DNA of 64,000 bases from Brevibacillus sp. (GTDB taxonomy: Bacteria > Bacillota > Bacilli > Brevibacillales > Brevibacillaceae), in contig JACDOF010000011.1 of assembly GCA_017656235.1 (NCBI GenBank), forward strand, positions 1-64,000, in the 5' to 3' direction. The notes beneath the pieces were generated by a model. That model ran no database searches, was not told the DNA's origin, and was given only the letters and a program-made list of their open reading frames with translations. A program made the translations under genes and the position numbers. Numbering within the stretch: the first letter of the stretch is position 1; each line of letters begins with the position of its first letter. Positions 18,667 to 32,618 of the stretch are shown one piece after another.

Positions 18667-18882
18667 ATGAGACAAGTTCCAATCCGAACCGATTACATTA
18701 CGCTGGGCCAGTTTCTAAAACTGGCCGGCGTCGTTGATACCGGGGGAATGGCAAAAGCCCTGCTCGCCGAGGTGCCGATTCGCATAAACGGCGCCTTGGA
18801 CAACCGCCGGGGTCGCAAGCTCTACCCGCAAGACCGTGTGGAAATCGAGGGTTTCGGCACCTATCAAGTAACCCGCCAGTGA
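18667..18882 (+). CDS. yaaA: S4-domain protein YaaA (RlbA)
   Basis: A 71-residue S4-like RNA-binding protein; the B. subtilis homologue is implicated in 50S ribosome assembly. The S4 core [25 protein letters not shown] and the [12 protein letters not shown] strand are intact. The ATG at 18667 has AAAGGAG upstream; an upstream in-frame extension into dnaN is not supported. It lies between dnaN and recF, its conserved position. Confidence 0.95.
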   Translation: MRQVPIRTDYITLGQFLKLAGVVDTGGMAKALLAEVPIRINGALDNRRGRKLYPQDRVEIEGFGTYQVTRQ

Positions 18883-18895
18883 GAGGGGAGCCACT

Positions 18896-20014
18896 TTGTT
18901 TTTACGGGAGTTATCGCTGACCAACTACCGCAATTACACGTCGCTTTCCCTGTCGTTTGATCATCCGATCAACCTGTTCATCGGAAACAACGCGCAGGGA
19001 AAAACCAATGTCCTGGAGTCGATGTACGTTCTGGCGCTGGCCAAATCGCACCGCACGTCCAGAGACAAGGAACTGATTGCCTGGGATGCGGAATATGCCA
19101 CAATCCGCAGCGAAGTGGAACGGCGCTACGGATCTGTTCGTTTGGAGATACAGCTGACGAACAAAGGAAAAAAAGCGAAGATTAACGGGCTCGAACAGCG
19201 GAAGTTGAGTGAATACGTCGGAGCGATCAACGCTGTCATGTTCGCTCCGGAAGATCTGGCGATCGTCAAAGGGGCACCGGCCCAACGTCGGCGGTTTCTT
19301 GATATGGAAATCGGTCAGGTTTCCCCCACATACCTGTACTACCTGACCAACTTTAACAAAGTGCTGGCCCAGCGGAACCAACTGCTCAAAGATCTGGCCG
19401 CGAAAAAAAGCGACTCCAAAGAGATGATTTCAATTTGGAATACCCAATTTGCCGATTTAACGGTAAAATTATTACAAAAGCGGTTTGAGTTTCTACGAAA
19501 ACTGGAGATGTGGGCCAACAGCATTCACACAGGCATCACCGATGGAAGGGAAAATCTCAGCCTGCATTACGAAAACACCTCGCCAATCGTCGAAGGAATG
19601 GATCCCGATCAGGCCCGTGATGTGATGCTGGCCTCGCTGGAAGAGCTGTTTGAACGGGAGAAAATGCGCGGCAGCACCCTGATTGGTCCGCATCGCGACG
19701 ACTTTTCTTTGCGCATCAACGATGTGGATGTTCAGGCTTTCGGTTCCCAGGGACAGCAGCGGACAACAGCGCTCTCGCTGAAGCTGGCCGAAATAGAATT
19801 GATTAAAGAAGAAGTGGGGGAATACCCCATTCTCCTCTTGGATGACGTATTGTCCGAACTGGATGAGCACCGGCAGACGCTGCTGCTGGAGACGATTCAG
19901 ACGAAGGTACAGACGTTTGTCACCAGCACCGGTGTGGAAGGATTAAAGCATCAGGTGCTGAAGCAGGCGGCCCGTTTTCACGTGCATGCCGGCACGATTT
20001 CAACGGAAAGGTAG
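18896..20014 (+). CDS. recF: DNA replication/repair protein RecF
   Basis: A 372-residue SMC-like ATPase that loads RecA at gaps and stalled forks. Walker A is GNNAQGKT (30-37), the signature region is near [20 protein letters not shown], and Walker B is [11 protein letters not shown]. The start is a TTG at 18896, preceded by GAGGGGAG at 5-bp spacing and matching the family start [14 protein letters not shown]. It is 13 bp after yaaA. Confidence 0.97.
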   Translation: MFLRELSLTNYRNYTSLSLSFDHPINLFIGNNAQGKTNVLESMYVLALAKSHRTSRDKELIAWDAEYATIRSEVERRYGSVRLEIQLTNKGKKAKINGLEQRKLSEYVGAINAVMFAPEDLAIVKGAPAQRRRFLDMEIGQVSPTYLYYLTNFNKVLAQRNQLLKDLAAKKSDSKEMISIWNTQFADLTVKLLQKRFEFLRKLEMWANSIHTGITDGRENLSLHYENTSPIVEGMDPDQARDVMLASLEELFEREKMRGSTLIGPHRDDFSLRINDVDVQAFGSQGQQRTTALSLKLAEIELIKEEVGEYPILLLDDVLSELDEHRQTLLLETIQTKVQTFVTSTGVEGLKHQVLKQAARFHVHAGTISTER

Positions 20015-20025
20015 GGTGATGTGGG

Positions 20026-22244
<2,219 letters not shown>

Positions 22245-22256
22245 GTTGCATGGAGA

Positions 22257-22318
22257 AAAGCTCAGCCAATGGAGGTGTTGCGATTTGATCAACCTGCAAT
22301 GCGGCTGAGCTTTTTTTG
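22257..22318 (+). terminator. Long-loop terminator between gyrB and gyrA
   Basis: AAAGCTCAGCC pairs with GGCTGAGCTTT, followed by a T-run to 22318. The loop is unusually long (about 35 nt) and includes GGAGGTG. It separates gyrB from gyrA, which has its own promoter. Confidence 0.8.
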
Positions 22319-22358
22319 TTTACCGGAAGATAGGGCTGACCAGGGACCAAGCCCGATT

Positions 22359-22389
22359 TTGGACGTGTTCACGTTATTTGTGGTATAAT
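22359..22389 (+). promoter_or_regulatory. Extended -10 promoter of gyrA
   Basis: TATAAT at 22384-22389 is preceded by TGG, giving an extended -10. TTGGAC at 22359-22364 is a weak -35 with a 19-bp spacer. Confidence 0.7.
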
Positions 22390-22426
22390 TACATATTGTT
22401 GAAAACCAGTTGGAGGGTTATCGTCT

Positions 22427-24940
22427 ATGGCAGAAGCTACCTCTCAGTTTCCGAAAGTAGATATAAGCCAGGAGATGCGCAACTCGTTCATCGACTATGC
22501 GATGAGCGTCATTGTCAGCCGTGCGCTTCCGGATGTACGGGACGGTCTAAAGCCGGTTCATCGTCGCATTCTGTACGCGATGCACGATATGGGCCTTACA
22601 CCGGACAAGGCGTTTCGTAAATCGGCCAACGTCGTTGGTGAAGTAATGGCCAACTATCATCCGCACGGTGACGCTGCCATATACGAAACCATGGTGCGTC
22701 TGGCGCAGGACTTCAACATGCGCTACATGCTGGTCGAAGGACAGGGCAACTTCGGCTCGATTGACGGCGACCCGGCAGCGGCCATGCGCTATACCGAATC
22801 GCGCCTCTCGAAGCTGGCTCTGGAGCTTTTGCGTGACATTGAGAAGGATACAGTTGATTTTGTCCCCAACTATGACGGACACAAGGAAGAACCGGTTGTC
22901 CTGCCTTCCCGTTTTCCCAATCTGCTTGTAAACGGCGCAGCCGGGATTGCGGTTGGAATGGCGACAAACATCCCGCCGCACAATCTGGGTGAGGTAATTG
23001 ACGGGATTACCGCGATGATTGATAACCCTGACATCACGGTACAGGAACTGATGAAGATTATCAAGGGGCCGGATTTTCCGACTGCCGGAGAGATCCTCGG
23101 CTACAGCGGGATTCGCCGGGCTTACGAAACCGGCCGCGGCTCCATCGTGATGCGGGCCAAGACGGTCATTGAAGAGCACAACGGAAAATCCAGCATCATC
23201 GTGACGGAAATCCCGTATCAGGTAAATAAAGCCAAACTTGTGGAGAAAATAGCTGAACTGGTTCGCGAGAAAAAGATCGACGGCATCACCGATTTGCGCG
23301 ACGAGTCGGACCGCAAAGGCATGCGGATTGTAATTGAACTGCGTCGCGACGTGATTCCCAAAGTGGTGCTGAACAACCTGTTCAAGCAGACGCAGATGCA
23401 GAGCACTTTTGGCGTCAACATGCTGGCGCTGGTCGACGGTCGGCCGCGCGTGCTCAACCTGCGCGATCTGGTCTTCCACTATCTGCAGCATCAGCGGGTC
23501 ATCATCCGTCGTCGTACCGAATACGACCTGCGGCATGCGGAGGCGCGCGCCCACATTTTGGAGGGCCTGCGCATTGCCCTGGATCATATTGACGAGATTA
23601 TCAGCCTGATCCGCGGGTCGCAGACGACTGAGGAAGCGCGCGAAGGGCTAATGAACAGGTTTGGCCTCAGTCACGATCAGGCACAGGCAATTCTGGACAT
23701 GCGTCTGCAGCGCTTGACCGGTTTGGAGCGGGAAAAGATTGAAAACGAGTACCAGGAGCTGCTTGCCAAAATCGCCGAGTACCGGGCTATTCTTGCCGAT
23801 GAAAGCAAAATCTATGCGATTATCCGGGAAGAACTGAGCGAAATCAAGGCAAAGTTTGCTGACGGGCGCCGCACGGTGATCACGGTCAACGAAGAAAATA
23901 TCGAAGATGCTGATTTGATTCCGGAAGAAGATGTGGTCGTGACACTGACTCACAGGGGCTACATCAAGCGGTTGCCGGTTTCCACCTACCGCAGCCAGAA
24001 GCGGGGCGGGCGAGGCGTGCAGGGGATCGGGACGAAAGACGACGATTTTGTCGAGCACCTGCATATTGTCAACTCGCATGACTACATCATGTTTTTTACC
24101 AATAAAGGGAAAGTGTACCGCATGAAGGGATACGAAATCCCCGATCTCGGTCGGACGGCCAAGGGTACTCCGATTATCAATCTGATTCAGATTGAAAAAG
24201 GGGAACATGTCAGTGCCGTCATTCCAGTGAAGGAGTTCCGCAAGGACTGGTACCTGTTCTTTGCAACCAAACAAGGTGTTGTGAAGAAGACGGAGCTTTC
24301 CGCCTATGAGAATGTGCGCAAAGTCGGTCTGTTTGCCATCAATTTGCGGGAAGATGATGAACTGATCGGCGTGAGGCTCACCGACGGTCACCAGGAGATC
24401 ATCATGGGCACAAAATCAGGTATGTCGGTTCGGTTCCGCGAAGAAGATGTGCGGACGATGGGCCGCGGCGCTACCGGTGTAAAAGGCATCACGCTGGACG
24501 CTGGTGACGACGTAATCGACATGGATGTAGTCAAAGAGAACGCTGACGTGCTGATTGTTACCGCCAAGGGGTACGGCAAGCGGACACCCATCAGCGAGTA
24601 CCGGCTGCAGAGCCGCGGCGGTAAGGGAATCAAGACACACAATGTAACGGAGCGAAGCGGTCACGTGGTAGGTCTGAAAGTAGTGGAGCCGAACGAAGAC
24701 TTGATGATCGTGACCACGACCGGGATCATCATCCGGCTGGAGGTTAAAGGCATTTCGACGATGGGACGTTACACGCAGGGCGTCAAGCTGATTCGCCTTG
24801 CCGATCATGAAGAAGTAGGCTCAGTGGCCAAAGTTCCGGCCAACGAAGAAAACGAAGGGGATGAGCCGGATAGTGCCGTGCAGCGCAATGAAACCGGCGT
24901 GGGACAGGCCGGTGACGAAGGGGAGGAAGACAAGTCATAA
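22427..24940 (+). CDS. gyrA: DNA gyrase subunit A
   Basis: An 837-residue DNA-cleaving subunit of gyrase. The catalytic tyrosine is Tyr122 in [11 protein letters not shown]. The C-terminal beta-pinwheel carries the GyrA box [11 protein letters not shown] charged tail rich in glutamate and aspartate ends the protein. In the quinolone-resistance region the sequence is [13 protein letters not shown]: the position equal to E. coli Ser83 is Ala, as in mycobacteria, and the acidic residue is Glu87. The ATG at 22427 follows GGAGG. Confidence 0.99.
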   Translation: MAEATSQFPKVDISQEMRNSFIDYAMSVIVSRALPDVRDGLKPVHRRILYAMHDMGLTPDKAFRKSANVVGEVMANYHPHGDAAIYETMVRLAQDFNMRYMLVEGQGNFGSIDGDPAAAMRYTESRLSKLALELLRDIEKDTVDFVPNYDGHKEEPVVLPSRFPNLLVNGAAGIAVGMATNIPPHNLGEVIDGITAMIDNPDITVQELMKIIKGPDFPTAGEILGYSGIRRAYETGRGSIVMRAKTVIEEHNGKSSIIVTEIPYQVNKAKLVEKIAELVREKKIDGITDLRDESDRKGMRIVIELRRDVIPKVVLNNLFKQTQMQSTFGVNMLALVDGRPRVLNLRDLVFHYLQHQRVIIRRRTEYDLRHAEARAHILEGLRIALDHIDEIISLIRGSQTTEEAREGLMNRFGLSHDQAQAILDMRLQRLTGLEREKIENEYQELLAKIAEYRAILADESKIYAIIREELSEIKAKFADGRRTVITVNEENIEDADLIPEEDVVVTLTHRGYIKRLPVSTYRSQKRGGRGVQGIGTKDDDFVEHLHIVNSHDYIMFFTNKGKVYRMKGYEIPDLGRTAKGTPIINLIQIEKGEHVSAVIPVKEFRKDWYLFFATKQGVVKKTELSAYENVRKVGLFAINLREDDELIGVRLTDGHQEIIMGTKSGMSVRFREEDVRTMGRGATGVKGITLDAGDDVIDMDVVKENADVLIVTAKGYGKRTPISEYRLQSRGGKGIKTHNVTERSGHVVGLKVVEPNEDLMIVTTTGIIIRLEVKGISTMGRYTQGVKLIRLADHEEVGSVAKVPANEENEGDEPDSAVQRNETGVGQAGDEGEEDKS

Positions 24941-24949
24941 GCAATCAGG

Positions 24950-24990
24950 AGGAACAGGGATTCCCCGGTGGGACCTTGTTCCTATTTTTA
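24950..24990 (+). terminator. Terminator after gyrA
   Basis: AGGAACA (24950-24956) pairs with TGTTCCT (24977-24983), extended by an inner GG/CC pair, and is followed by ATTTTTATT. Confidence 0.75.
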
Positions 24991-25076
24991 TTGGTTTTCT
25001 ACATGGATGATTGTCACATATTTGGGAGCAAGGTACTATGAAGACAAGAACGTCTTTTTATTCGGGAGGTTTGCCG

Positions 25077-26171
25077 ATGCCCATCGTCTCTGTAAAACAG
25101 TTGTCTCTGGGGGCTAAACTGGCAGAAGATGTACACACGCCGCTTGGCGGACTGCTTTTTCCAAAAGGCACGGTCATCGAGGAAAAAGAGCGTGAGTTTT
25201 TGCTGGCCTTTCAGATTATCGACGTTTCCATTGACGAGGAACGTGAAGAAAAACCATCCGTCAAGGCGAGGACTGGCAAACGAGACGAGCAGCAGGACTC
25301 GACAGCCCCTTCGGCTGCCAGGAATGTGGAGAAGACCGATATTATCAGGATCTACGACAAGGCAGTCGAGAAATTTCGCAGCCTGATGCTGAATGTACAG
25401 GCAGGAGCGGATGTTCCGGTTCTCGAAGTGCGGCAGACGATCACCCCGCTCCTGGAAAAAGTAAAGGAACGCCCGGACATTGCGATTACGATGCGCAAAG
25501 TGACCAATGCAGAACAATATCTCTACGAACACGCAATCGCGGTCGGTCTGATTTCGTTCACCCTGGCAAAATGGTTGAATCTTCCGGAAAATGAGTGGAT
25601 GCAGGTGGCCTTGGCCGGGACGCTGGTTGACATCGGCAAAACCAAAATCGATCCACGGATCTTGTGGAAGCCCGGCAAACTGACGGCCGAAGAGTTTGAA
25701 GAGATGAAGCGTCACACGATATACGGCTACCAATTAATCAAGCAAGCAAAAGGGGTAAACGAGGGAGTGGCGTTGGCCGCGCTGCAGCATCACGAGCGGG
25801 AAGACGGCTCCGGTTACCCGCTTGGTCTCGTCGGCAAGAAACTGCACTTGTACAGCAAGATTGTGGCGGTGGCCGACGTATATCACGCGATGTGTTCCAA
25901 TCGGCTGCATCAGGAAGCAATCTCGCCATATCTGGTAGTGGAGCAGCTCATTACTGACAGTTTTGGCAAACTGGACCCGACGATTGTGCATACGTTTGTC
26001 AGCGGCATTACTCGTTTTTCAGTCGGAACTGTCGTAGAATTAAGCGATGGGAGAATTGGAAAAATTGTCTATGCCGATCGAAACAATCCGACCCGACCGA
26101 TGGTCGAAACAAACGACGGCGTTGTGAATCTGCAGGAGGCCAGACATTTGTTTATCAGACAGGTGATGTAA
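25077..26171 (+). CDS. HD-GYP domain protein with altered HD motif
   Basis: A 364-residue protein with an HD-GYP domain (about 145-320), a family that degrades cyclic-di-GMP. The GYP signature is intact (HHEREDGSGYPLGL, about 238-251), as are other expected histidines at 152 and 213. The central HD pair, however, reads Val184-Asp185 (GTLVDIGKTKI, codon GTT). Loss of this metal-ligand histidine may reduce or abolish catalysis. A small KOW-like segment ends the protein (VVELSDGRIGKIVYAD). The ATG at 25077 has GGGAGGT upstream. It follows gyrA but has a terminator between. Confidence 0.85.
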   Translation: MPIVSVKQLSLGAKLAEDVHTPLGGLLFPKGTVIEEKEREFLLAFQIIDVSIDEEREEKPSVKARTGKRDEQQDSTAPSAARNVEKTDIIRIYDKAVEKFRSLMLNVQAGADVPVLEVRQTITPLLEKVKERPDIAITMRKVTNAEQYLYEHAIAVGLISFTLAKWLNLPENEWMQVALAGTLVDIGKTKIDPRILWKPGKLTAEEFEEMKRHTIYGYQLIKQAKGVNEGVALAALQHHEREDGSGYPLGLVGKKLHLYSKIVAVADVYHAMCSNRLHQEAISPYLVVEQLITDSFGKLDPTIVHTFVSGITRFSVGTVVELSDGRIGKIVYADRNNPTRPMVETNDGVVNLQEARHLFIRQVM

Positions 26172-26204
26172 AACCGTCGAACTGAACAGCAGGGGGACTG
26201 GACG

Positions 26205-27452
26205 ATGACCGCGAACAGAAGCAGGCCGCAAAGACTGATTGCAATCACGCTCTCCCTTGTCCTTGTACTTGGACTGGCAGGGTGCACCTTGGGTCCGGCC
26301 GCAACCGAAGAAATGGCGGATCCTTCGCAGCAGGCGGCATCAGGGGAAGAGGAAACCAAGCATGCGAATAATCTGTCATCAGCGCTTCCTGCCGAAGAGT
26401 GGAGCGAAGATGCTTTGCTTTCCTCACCAACTCAGGTGGAGCGGATGAAGATCCCGGTGAAAGCAAAAGGAATCTACCTAACCGGTTGGTCGGCTGGTAA
26501 CAGCAATTTTCAAAAGTTGCTGAGACTGGTTAATGAAACGGAATTGAACGCCATGGTCATTGATATGAAGGAAGACGAAGGAAGAATTACGTACCGTTCG
26601 ACGGTCCCGCTGGTGAAAGAAACCGGAGCAGACGGAACAACGTTTATCCAGGATGTGGACAAATTGGTGCATACGCTCAATGAGAACCACGTCTACTCAA
26701 TTGCCCGCATCGTCTGTTTTAAGGACCCGTTTTTGGCCGGGAAAAAAACGGAATGGGCGATGCAGCGTAAAACGGGCGGCATCTGGCGTGACAAACAGGG
26801 TGTGATGTGGATTGACCCGTACCGCAAAGAGGTGTGGGACTACAATATTGAGATAGCCAAGGAAGCAGCCCAAAAGGGATTTAAAGAGATTCAGTTTGAC
26901 TACGTCCGCTTTCCGTCCAGCGGCAAGCAGGTGGATCTGGAAGTGGCTTTTTACAACCAGAACGGGAAACCAAAGCAGCAGGTGATAGCCGATTTTCTGG
27001 CCTATGCCAAGAAAGAGCTGGAACCCTACAACGTGTACGTGTCCGCAGATATATTCGGACTGGTACCGTCTGTCACCGATGACATGGGTATCGGCCAGAA
27101 GTGGGAACTGATTACACCGATAGTCGATTATATCAGTCCGATGATGTACCCGTCTCACTATGCCAACGGGACGTATGGGCTGTCTGTTCCTGATGCGTAT
27201 CCGTACCAGACCATCCGCCATGGACTGCTTGACGCGCAGAAGAAAGATGAAGTGCTGCGGGCCAATAATCAGCCAACGGCGATCATCCGCCCGTGGTATC
27301 AGGATTTCACGGCTACGTGGGTGCGCGGACATATTCCTTATGGTCCTCCTGAAGTGCTGGCACAGATACGGGCAGGCGTCGAACTGGGCATTGATCAGTA
27401 CTTGATTTGGGACGCCGGCAATACTTACAGCGAGGGCGCCTGGAGGAAATAG
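26205..27452 (+). CDS. Putative glycoside hydrolase lipoprotein (DUF4015)
   Basis: A 415-residue secreted lipoprotein. The N-terminus is a lipobox signal peptide (LVLVLGLAGC, lipid Cys27). After an acidic linker comes the DUF4015 putative glycoside hydrolase domain: VKAKGIYLTGWSAG, LNAMVIDMKEDEGRITY, ARIVCFKDPFLA, FKEIQFDYVRFPS, VSADIFGLVPS and DYISPMMYPSHYANG. The family has a TIM-barrel-like pattern with acidic residues in QFDYVRFP and SADIFG; its substrate is unknown. It is convergent with yaaC, overlapping it by 28 bp. Confidence 0.85.
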   Translation: MTANRSRPQRLIAITLSLVLVLGLAGCTLGPAATEEMADPSQQAASGEEETKHANNLSSALPAEEWSEDALLSSPTQVERMKIPVKAKGIYLTGWSAGNSNFQKLLRLVNETELNAMVIDMKEDEGRITYRSTVPLVKETGADGTTFIQDVDKLVHTLNENHVYSIARIVCFKDPFLAGKKTEWAMQRKTGGIWRDKQGVMWIDPYRKEVWDYNIEIAKEAAQKGFKEIQFDYVRFPSSGKQVDLEVAFYNQNGKPKQQVIADFLAYAKKELEPYNVYVSADIFGLVPSVTDDMGIGQKWELITPIVDYISPMMYPSHYANGTYGLSVPDAYPYQTIRHGLLDAQKKDEVLRANNQPTAIIRPWYQDFTATWVRGHIPYGPPEVLAQIRAGVELGIDQYLIWDAGNTYSEGAWRK

Positions 27453-28447
27453 CTGTCCTGTCCGGCAAGCCACTCATAGATGTATGACGGAAACCGCTGC
27501 TGGTGCAGTTTGAGCAGTCGTTCAACCAGGTACACCTCTGCCATCGTGCGCGACAGCACCAATTCGCCCCACCATTCCGTTTCATAGCGGCACAGCATGC
27601 TCAATACGTACAACAACAAGTAATGGGCGGCCCAGGCGGGGAGTGGAGGTTCATCGGCGGAGCCGTTCCAAAACAGAAAACAGTCGGCAGAATGGCGAGC
27701 GAAGAGAGGGTGCTGCCGTAAATCCGTTCCCTTTTCTTCCCGAACCGTAATCACTCTTGAGTCCGCCTTTGTTTGATTATCAGCGGTCGGCGTTTCTTCC
27801 GCTTGTACAAAGCGGACGCCTGCTGGTGCCAAACGATTCAAGTAAGACAGCAGAGTCTCGTTGGAATAGGCAAGAGGCCCCTCTTCCAGGCGGTGAAACA
27901 GAAGCTGTCGGCCGTCCGGGACACTACACGACTGTATGGTTTGCCAGCGGCTGCTTCCGGCAATCCGCGCATAATCGGCCGCCAGCTCTGGCATGACAGC
28001 AAAAAGCTGGGCCAGCGTATAACGGCTGCAAAGCGGCCGCAAGTGCAAACAGCCAACCAAACGGGCAAACAACCCCTCTTTTTGCGGGCGCACTTCATCC
28101 TCAAGCAGTTGATAGGTGGTTTTCTTGATCTTGCGGGTGGTTACGCCGTGCTGCAGCTCACGACTGTTTTGCGGATAGTCGGGCTGCCGCGTGATCAACA
28201 GGGCTTTTAGCAGATTGACACAGCCGTAATACAACAACAGTGGCTGGATCAACAGGCTGCTCTCTGCTGCTTCAGTGTAGCAGGCACGTGCCTGGATTAA
28301 GGTATAGAGAAAACGGTGGCTTTGTTGATACGCCAGCCGTTCCGGGTTCTCCAGCCCTGCGTCGGCGTACGCTTCGGCCAGAAACCGCCGCGCTGTCGGT
28401 TCTGTCTCCAGGTACTGAAACGGGTCCCATCCAGCGTGCAAAGACAA
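27425..28447 (-). CDS. yaaC: YaaC family protein
   Basis: A 340-residue protein of the YaaC family, found between gyrA and guaB in Bacillales. The N-terminal WDPFQYLETEPTARRFL and SHRFLYTLIQARACYTEAAESSLLIQPLLLYYGCVNLLKALL segments and the C-terminal LLLYVLSMLCRYETEWWGEL segment are family-typical. It is largely helical with no signal peptide; function unknown. It reads against the replication direction and against its neighbours. Its end overlaps the DUF4015 gene. Confidence 0.85.
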   Translation of the reverse strand: MSLHAGWDPFQYLETEPTARRFLAEAYADAGLENPERLAYQQSHRFLYTLIQARACYTEAAESSLLIQPLLLYYGCVNLLKALLITRQPDYPQNSRELQHGVTTRKIKKTTYQLLEDEVRPQKEGLFARLVGCLHLRPLCSRYTLAQLFAVMPELAADYARIAGSSRWQTIQSCSVPDGRQLLFHRLEEGPLAYSNETLLSYLNRLAPAGVRFVQAEETPTADNQTKADSRVITVREEKGTDLRQHPLFARHSADCFLFWNGSADEPPLPAWAAHYLLLYVLSMLCRYETEWWGELVLSRTMAEVYLVERLLKLHQQRFPSYIYEWLAGQDSYFLQAPSL

Positions 28448-28553
28448 TCACCCTTTGTTGTGACAGAATATTCGTTATTATGAATCAAATGCAAGCGATT
28501 TCATCCTGCACAACCAATATTATCCCCCTAATTCCGAATAATATAAGCGTTTC

Positions 28554-30084
<1,531 letters not shown>

Positions 30085-30090
30085 TGCGAT

Positions 30091-30128
30091 CAACTCCTTT
30101 TCCGGGTAACGGGAAGGGAGTTGTTTTT
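30091..30128 (+). terminator. Terminator after guaB
   Basis: CAACTCC (30091-30097) pairs with GGAGTTG (30117-30123), with inner CTTTTCC/GGGAAG pairing, followed by TTTTT. Confidence 0.85.
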
Positions 30129-30266
30129 GTAAAGAAATCCCATGGGAGAAATACTCTGACGCAAGAAAGTTTTGTGGTAAACTTATGGTTGTGTCATGCG
30201 TCCAAGATACTGGAAAGATGTAGAGATAAAGATCGCAGAAAGCGAACGACCGGGAGAGTGATACTG

Positions 30267-31568
30267 ATGTTGCACAAATGCGCAAAGCGACTTGCCCTGT
30301 ATTGTCTGGCCGTCGCCCTGCTTTGTGCCTCGATGTTGTCGGGGATGACTGTAACCGTATCGGCCGAGACTGCTCAGGCCCAGCCCAACCTGCAGCTTGA
30401 AGTAAAATCGGCGATTCTCGTAGAAGCGTCGACCGGCAAAATCCTGTACAAAATGAACGAAAATGTTCCACTGCCGCCAGCCAGCATGACCAAGATGATG
30501 ACGGAATACCTGGTATTGGAGGCGATCAAGGAAGGAAAGATCGGGTGGGAAGAAAAAGTTCCCGTAAGCGAATACGCCTTTTACATCGCCCGCATCAGCG
30601 ACTCGGCCGGTGTTTACCTCAACATGGGAGAAGAACATACGGTCAAGGATCTGTACAAGGCGATGGCAATTGTCTCGGCCAATGACGCGACCGCATTGCT
30701 GGCCGAAAAGGTGGCCGGCAGCGAACGGAACTTTGTCGACATGATGAATCAGAAAGCAAAAGAACTGGGGATGAACAACACCCACTTTGCCACGTCGACC
30801 GGATTGCCGGCCAATGAATTGGGACCGTATTCTCCGGATACGAAGCAGGACAACATGATGTCGGCCCGCGACGCGGCGATCCTGGCCCGGGCGCTGATCC
30901 GCGACTTCCCGGAGGTACTGGAGTACTCCAAGATTCCCCGCCTCAAGTTCCGTGAGAACTTTGAAAAGGCCAACTACAACTGGATGCTGCCCGGCCTGCC
31001 CAGCGAGTACCCTGGCGTGGACGGCTTGAAGACCGGGTATACCAGCGCGGCCAAACACTGCTTTACCGGTACGGCCATGCGTGACGGAATGCGTTTGATC
31101 AGCGTGGTGATGGGGGCAGACGGCGAATTGAAACGATTTGCCGAGACCAAGAAGTTGTTTGACTACGGATTCAGCAATTACAAGCTGGTGAAAAAACACG
31201 ATAAAGATCAGGCAATCAAAGGCTTTGAAACGGCCGAAGTGAAGAAAGGCGTCGAGCTGACGGTACCGGCCGTGACGGCTGACAGCGTCTCGATACTGGC
31301 CAAGATTGGCGAAGAAGAGAAGCTGACGCCAACCGTTACCTATCAGAGCGACTTGACGGCTCCGATTCAGCAAGGACAGGTTGTCGGCAAAGTCGTCTAC
31401 CAGGCGCCGGGCGTAACCGAGGCGGATTTTCTCCAGCCCGAGGATTTCAAAAACCAGGGTGTGGATCTGGTAGCGGCAGAGGAAGTGGAAGAAGCAAGCT
31501 GGATTCGCCTGCTGTTTAGAAGCATTATCCAGTTTATCAGCAATATTTTTCAGAATGTGCTTGGATAA
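30267..31568 (+). CDS. dacA: D-alanyl-D-alanine carboxypeptidase DacA (PBP5-type)
   Basis: A 433-residue low-molecular-weight penicillin-binding protein that trims pentapeptides in peptidoglycan. A signal peptide (about 1-33, ending TVSA) is followed by the SxxK motif SMTK (73-76), the SAN motif in AIVSANDATALLA and the KTG motif in VDGLKTGYT. The PBP5 C-terminal domain and an amphipathic membrane-anchoring end (WIRLLFRSIIQFISNIFQNVLG) complete it. The ATG at 30267 has GGGAG upstream; the longer reading lacks a signal peptide. Confidence 0.97.
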   Translation: MLHKCAKRLALYCLAVALLCASMLSGMTVTVSAETAQAQPNLQLEVKSAILVEASTGKILYKMNENVPLPPASMTKMMTEYLVLEAIKEGKIGWEEKVPVSEYAFYIARISDSAGVYLNMGEEHTVKDLYKAMAIVSANDATALLAEKVAGSERNFVDMMNQKAKELGMNNTHFATSTGLPANELGPYSPDTKQDNMMSARDAAILARALIRDFPEVLEYSKIPRLKFRENFEKANYNWMLPGLPSEYPGVDGLKTGYTSAAKHCFTGTAMRDGMRLISVVMGADGELKRFAETKKLFDYGFSNYKLVKKHDKDQAIKGFETAEVKKGVELTVPAVTADSVSILAKIGEEEKLTPTVTYQSDLTAPIQQGQVVGKVVYQAPGVTEADFLQPEDFKNQGVDLVAAEEVEEASWIRLLFRSIIQFISNIFQNVLG

Positions 31569-31624
31569 AATGATGCAAAGATGAATCCTATTCCATAATC
31601 GGGGAGTAATTCCTAGTATATTGG

Positions 31625-31654
31625 TTGTCATTTTTGCCATCCGTGGTTTACAAT
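31625..31654 (+). promoter_or_regulatory. Promoter of pdxST
   Basis: TTGTCA (31625-31630) and TACAAT (31649-31654) are 18 bp apart, 70 bp upstream of pdxS. Confidence 0.7.
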
Positions 31655-31723
31655 AAGCATATTCAAAAGGATCTGGTTGATCCGCACAAGAGTATAGAAC
31701 ATTCCGGTGGGAGGCTAACATCA

Positions 31724-32608
31724 ATGGCAGAAACAGGTACGCAACGAGTAAAACGTGGCATGGCGGAAATGCAAAAAGGCGGCGTTATCATGGATGTGGT
31801 GAACGCCGAGCAGGCGAAGATTGCGGAAGCGGCCGGTGCAGTAGCGGTGATGGCCCTGGAGCGGGTTCCGTCCGACATCAGGGCTGCCGGCGGTGTTGCC
31901 CGCATGGCTGACCTGAGCATCGTCGAGGAAGTGTTGAAAGCGGTCTCGATTCCGGTAATGGCCAAGGCACGGATTGGCCACTTCGTGGAAGCGCGTGTAC
32001 TTGAATCGATGGGTGTCGACTACATCGATGAAAGCGAAGTGCTTACCCCTGCTGATGATCTGTATCACATCAACAAAAAAGACTTCACCGTGCCGTTTGT
32101 CTGCGGAGCGCGCGATCTGGGCGAAGCCCTGCGGCGCATCGGTGAAGGAGCTTCCATGATTCGGACCAAAGGGGAACCGGGAACCGGCAATATTGTGGAA
32201 GCGGTTCGCCACATGCGCACCATGCAGGCGCAGATCCGCAAGGTACAAAGCATGTCTTACGACGAATTGATGGCGGAAGCCAAAGCGCTCGGGGCTCCTT
32301 ACGAGCTGTTGGAATACGTGCACAAAAACGGCAAGCTGCCGGTTGTCAACTTTGCCGCTGGCGGTGTGGCAACGCCGTCCGACGCAGCATTGATGATGCA
32401 CCTTGGCGCAGATGGTGTCTTTGTCGGTTCCGGAATCTTCAAGTCGGAGAATCCGGAAAAATACGCCCGCGCCATCGTGGAGGCGACGACTCATTACACC
32501 GACTACGAGTTAATCGCCCGCGTCTCCAAAGGTTTGGGTGCGCCGATGACGGGGATCGAAATTTCCAAACTGGCCCAGGCAGAACGCATGCAAGAGCGTG
32601 GCTGGTAA
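31724..32608 (+). CDS. pdxS: Pyridoxal 5'-phosphate synthase subunit PdxS
   Basis: A 294-residue synthase subunit that builds PLP from ribose 5-phosphate, glyceraldehyde 3-phosphate and ammonia supplied by PdxT. The (beta/alpha)8 barrel carries Lys81 in [11 protein letters not shown], the residue forming the first covalent intermediate. [32 protein letters not shown] forms the phosphate site. Length equals the family norm. It is followed closely by pdxT. Confidence 0.99.
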   Translation: MAETGTQRVKRGMAEMQKGGVIMDVVNAEQAKIAEAAGAVAVMALERVPSDIRAAGGVARMADLSIVEEVLKAVSIPVMAKARIGHFVEARVLESMGVDYIDESEVLTPADDLYHINKKDFTVPFVCGARDLGEALRRIGEGASMIRTKGEPGTGNIVEAVRHMRTMQAQIRKVQSMSYDELMAEAKALGAPYELLEYVHKNGKLPVVNFAAGGVATPSDAALMMHLGADGVFVGSGIFKSENPEKYARAIVEATTHYTDYELIARVSKGLGAPMTGIEISKLAQAERMQERGW

Positions 32609-32618
32609 GGTGAGCACG

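Noticed and set aside
28470-28545. PurR-box-like sequences upstream of guaB
   Set aside because: TTCCGAATAAT resembles half of a PurBox, but the partner has several mismatches and spacing is not convincing.
30183-31724. 513-residue ORF antisense to dacA
   Set aside because: It runs opposite a well-supported gene across its full length, lacks a ribosome site and resembles no family. GC-rich third positions readily leave long open antisense frames.
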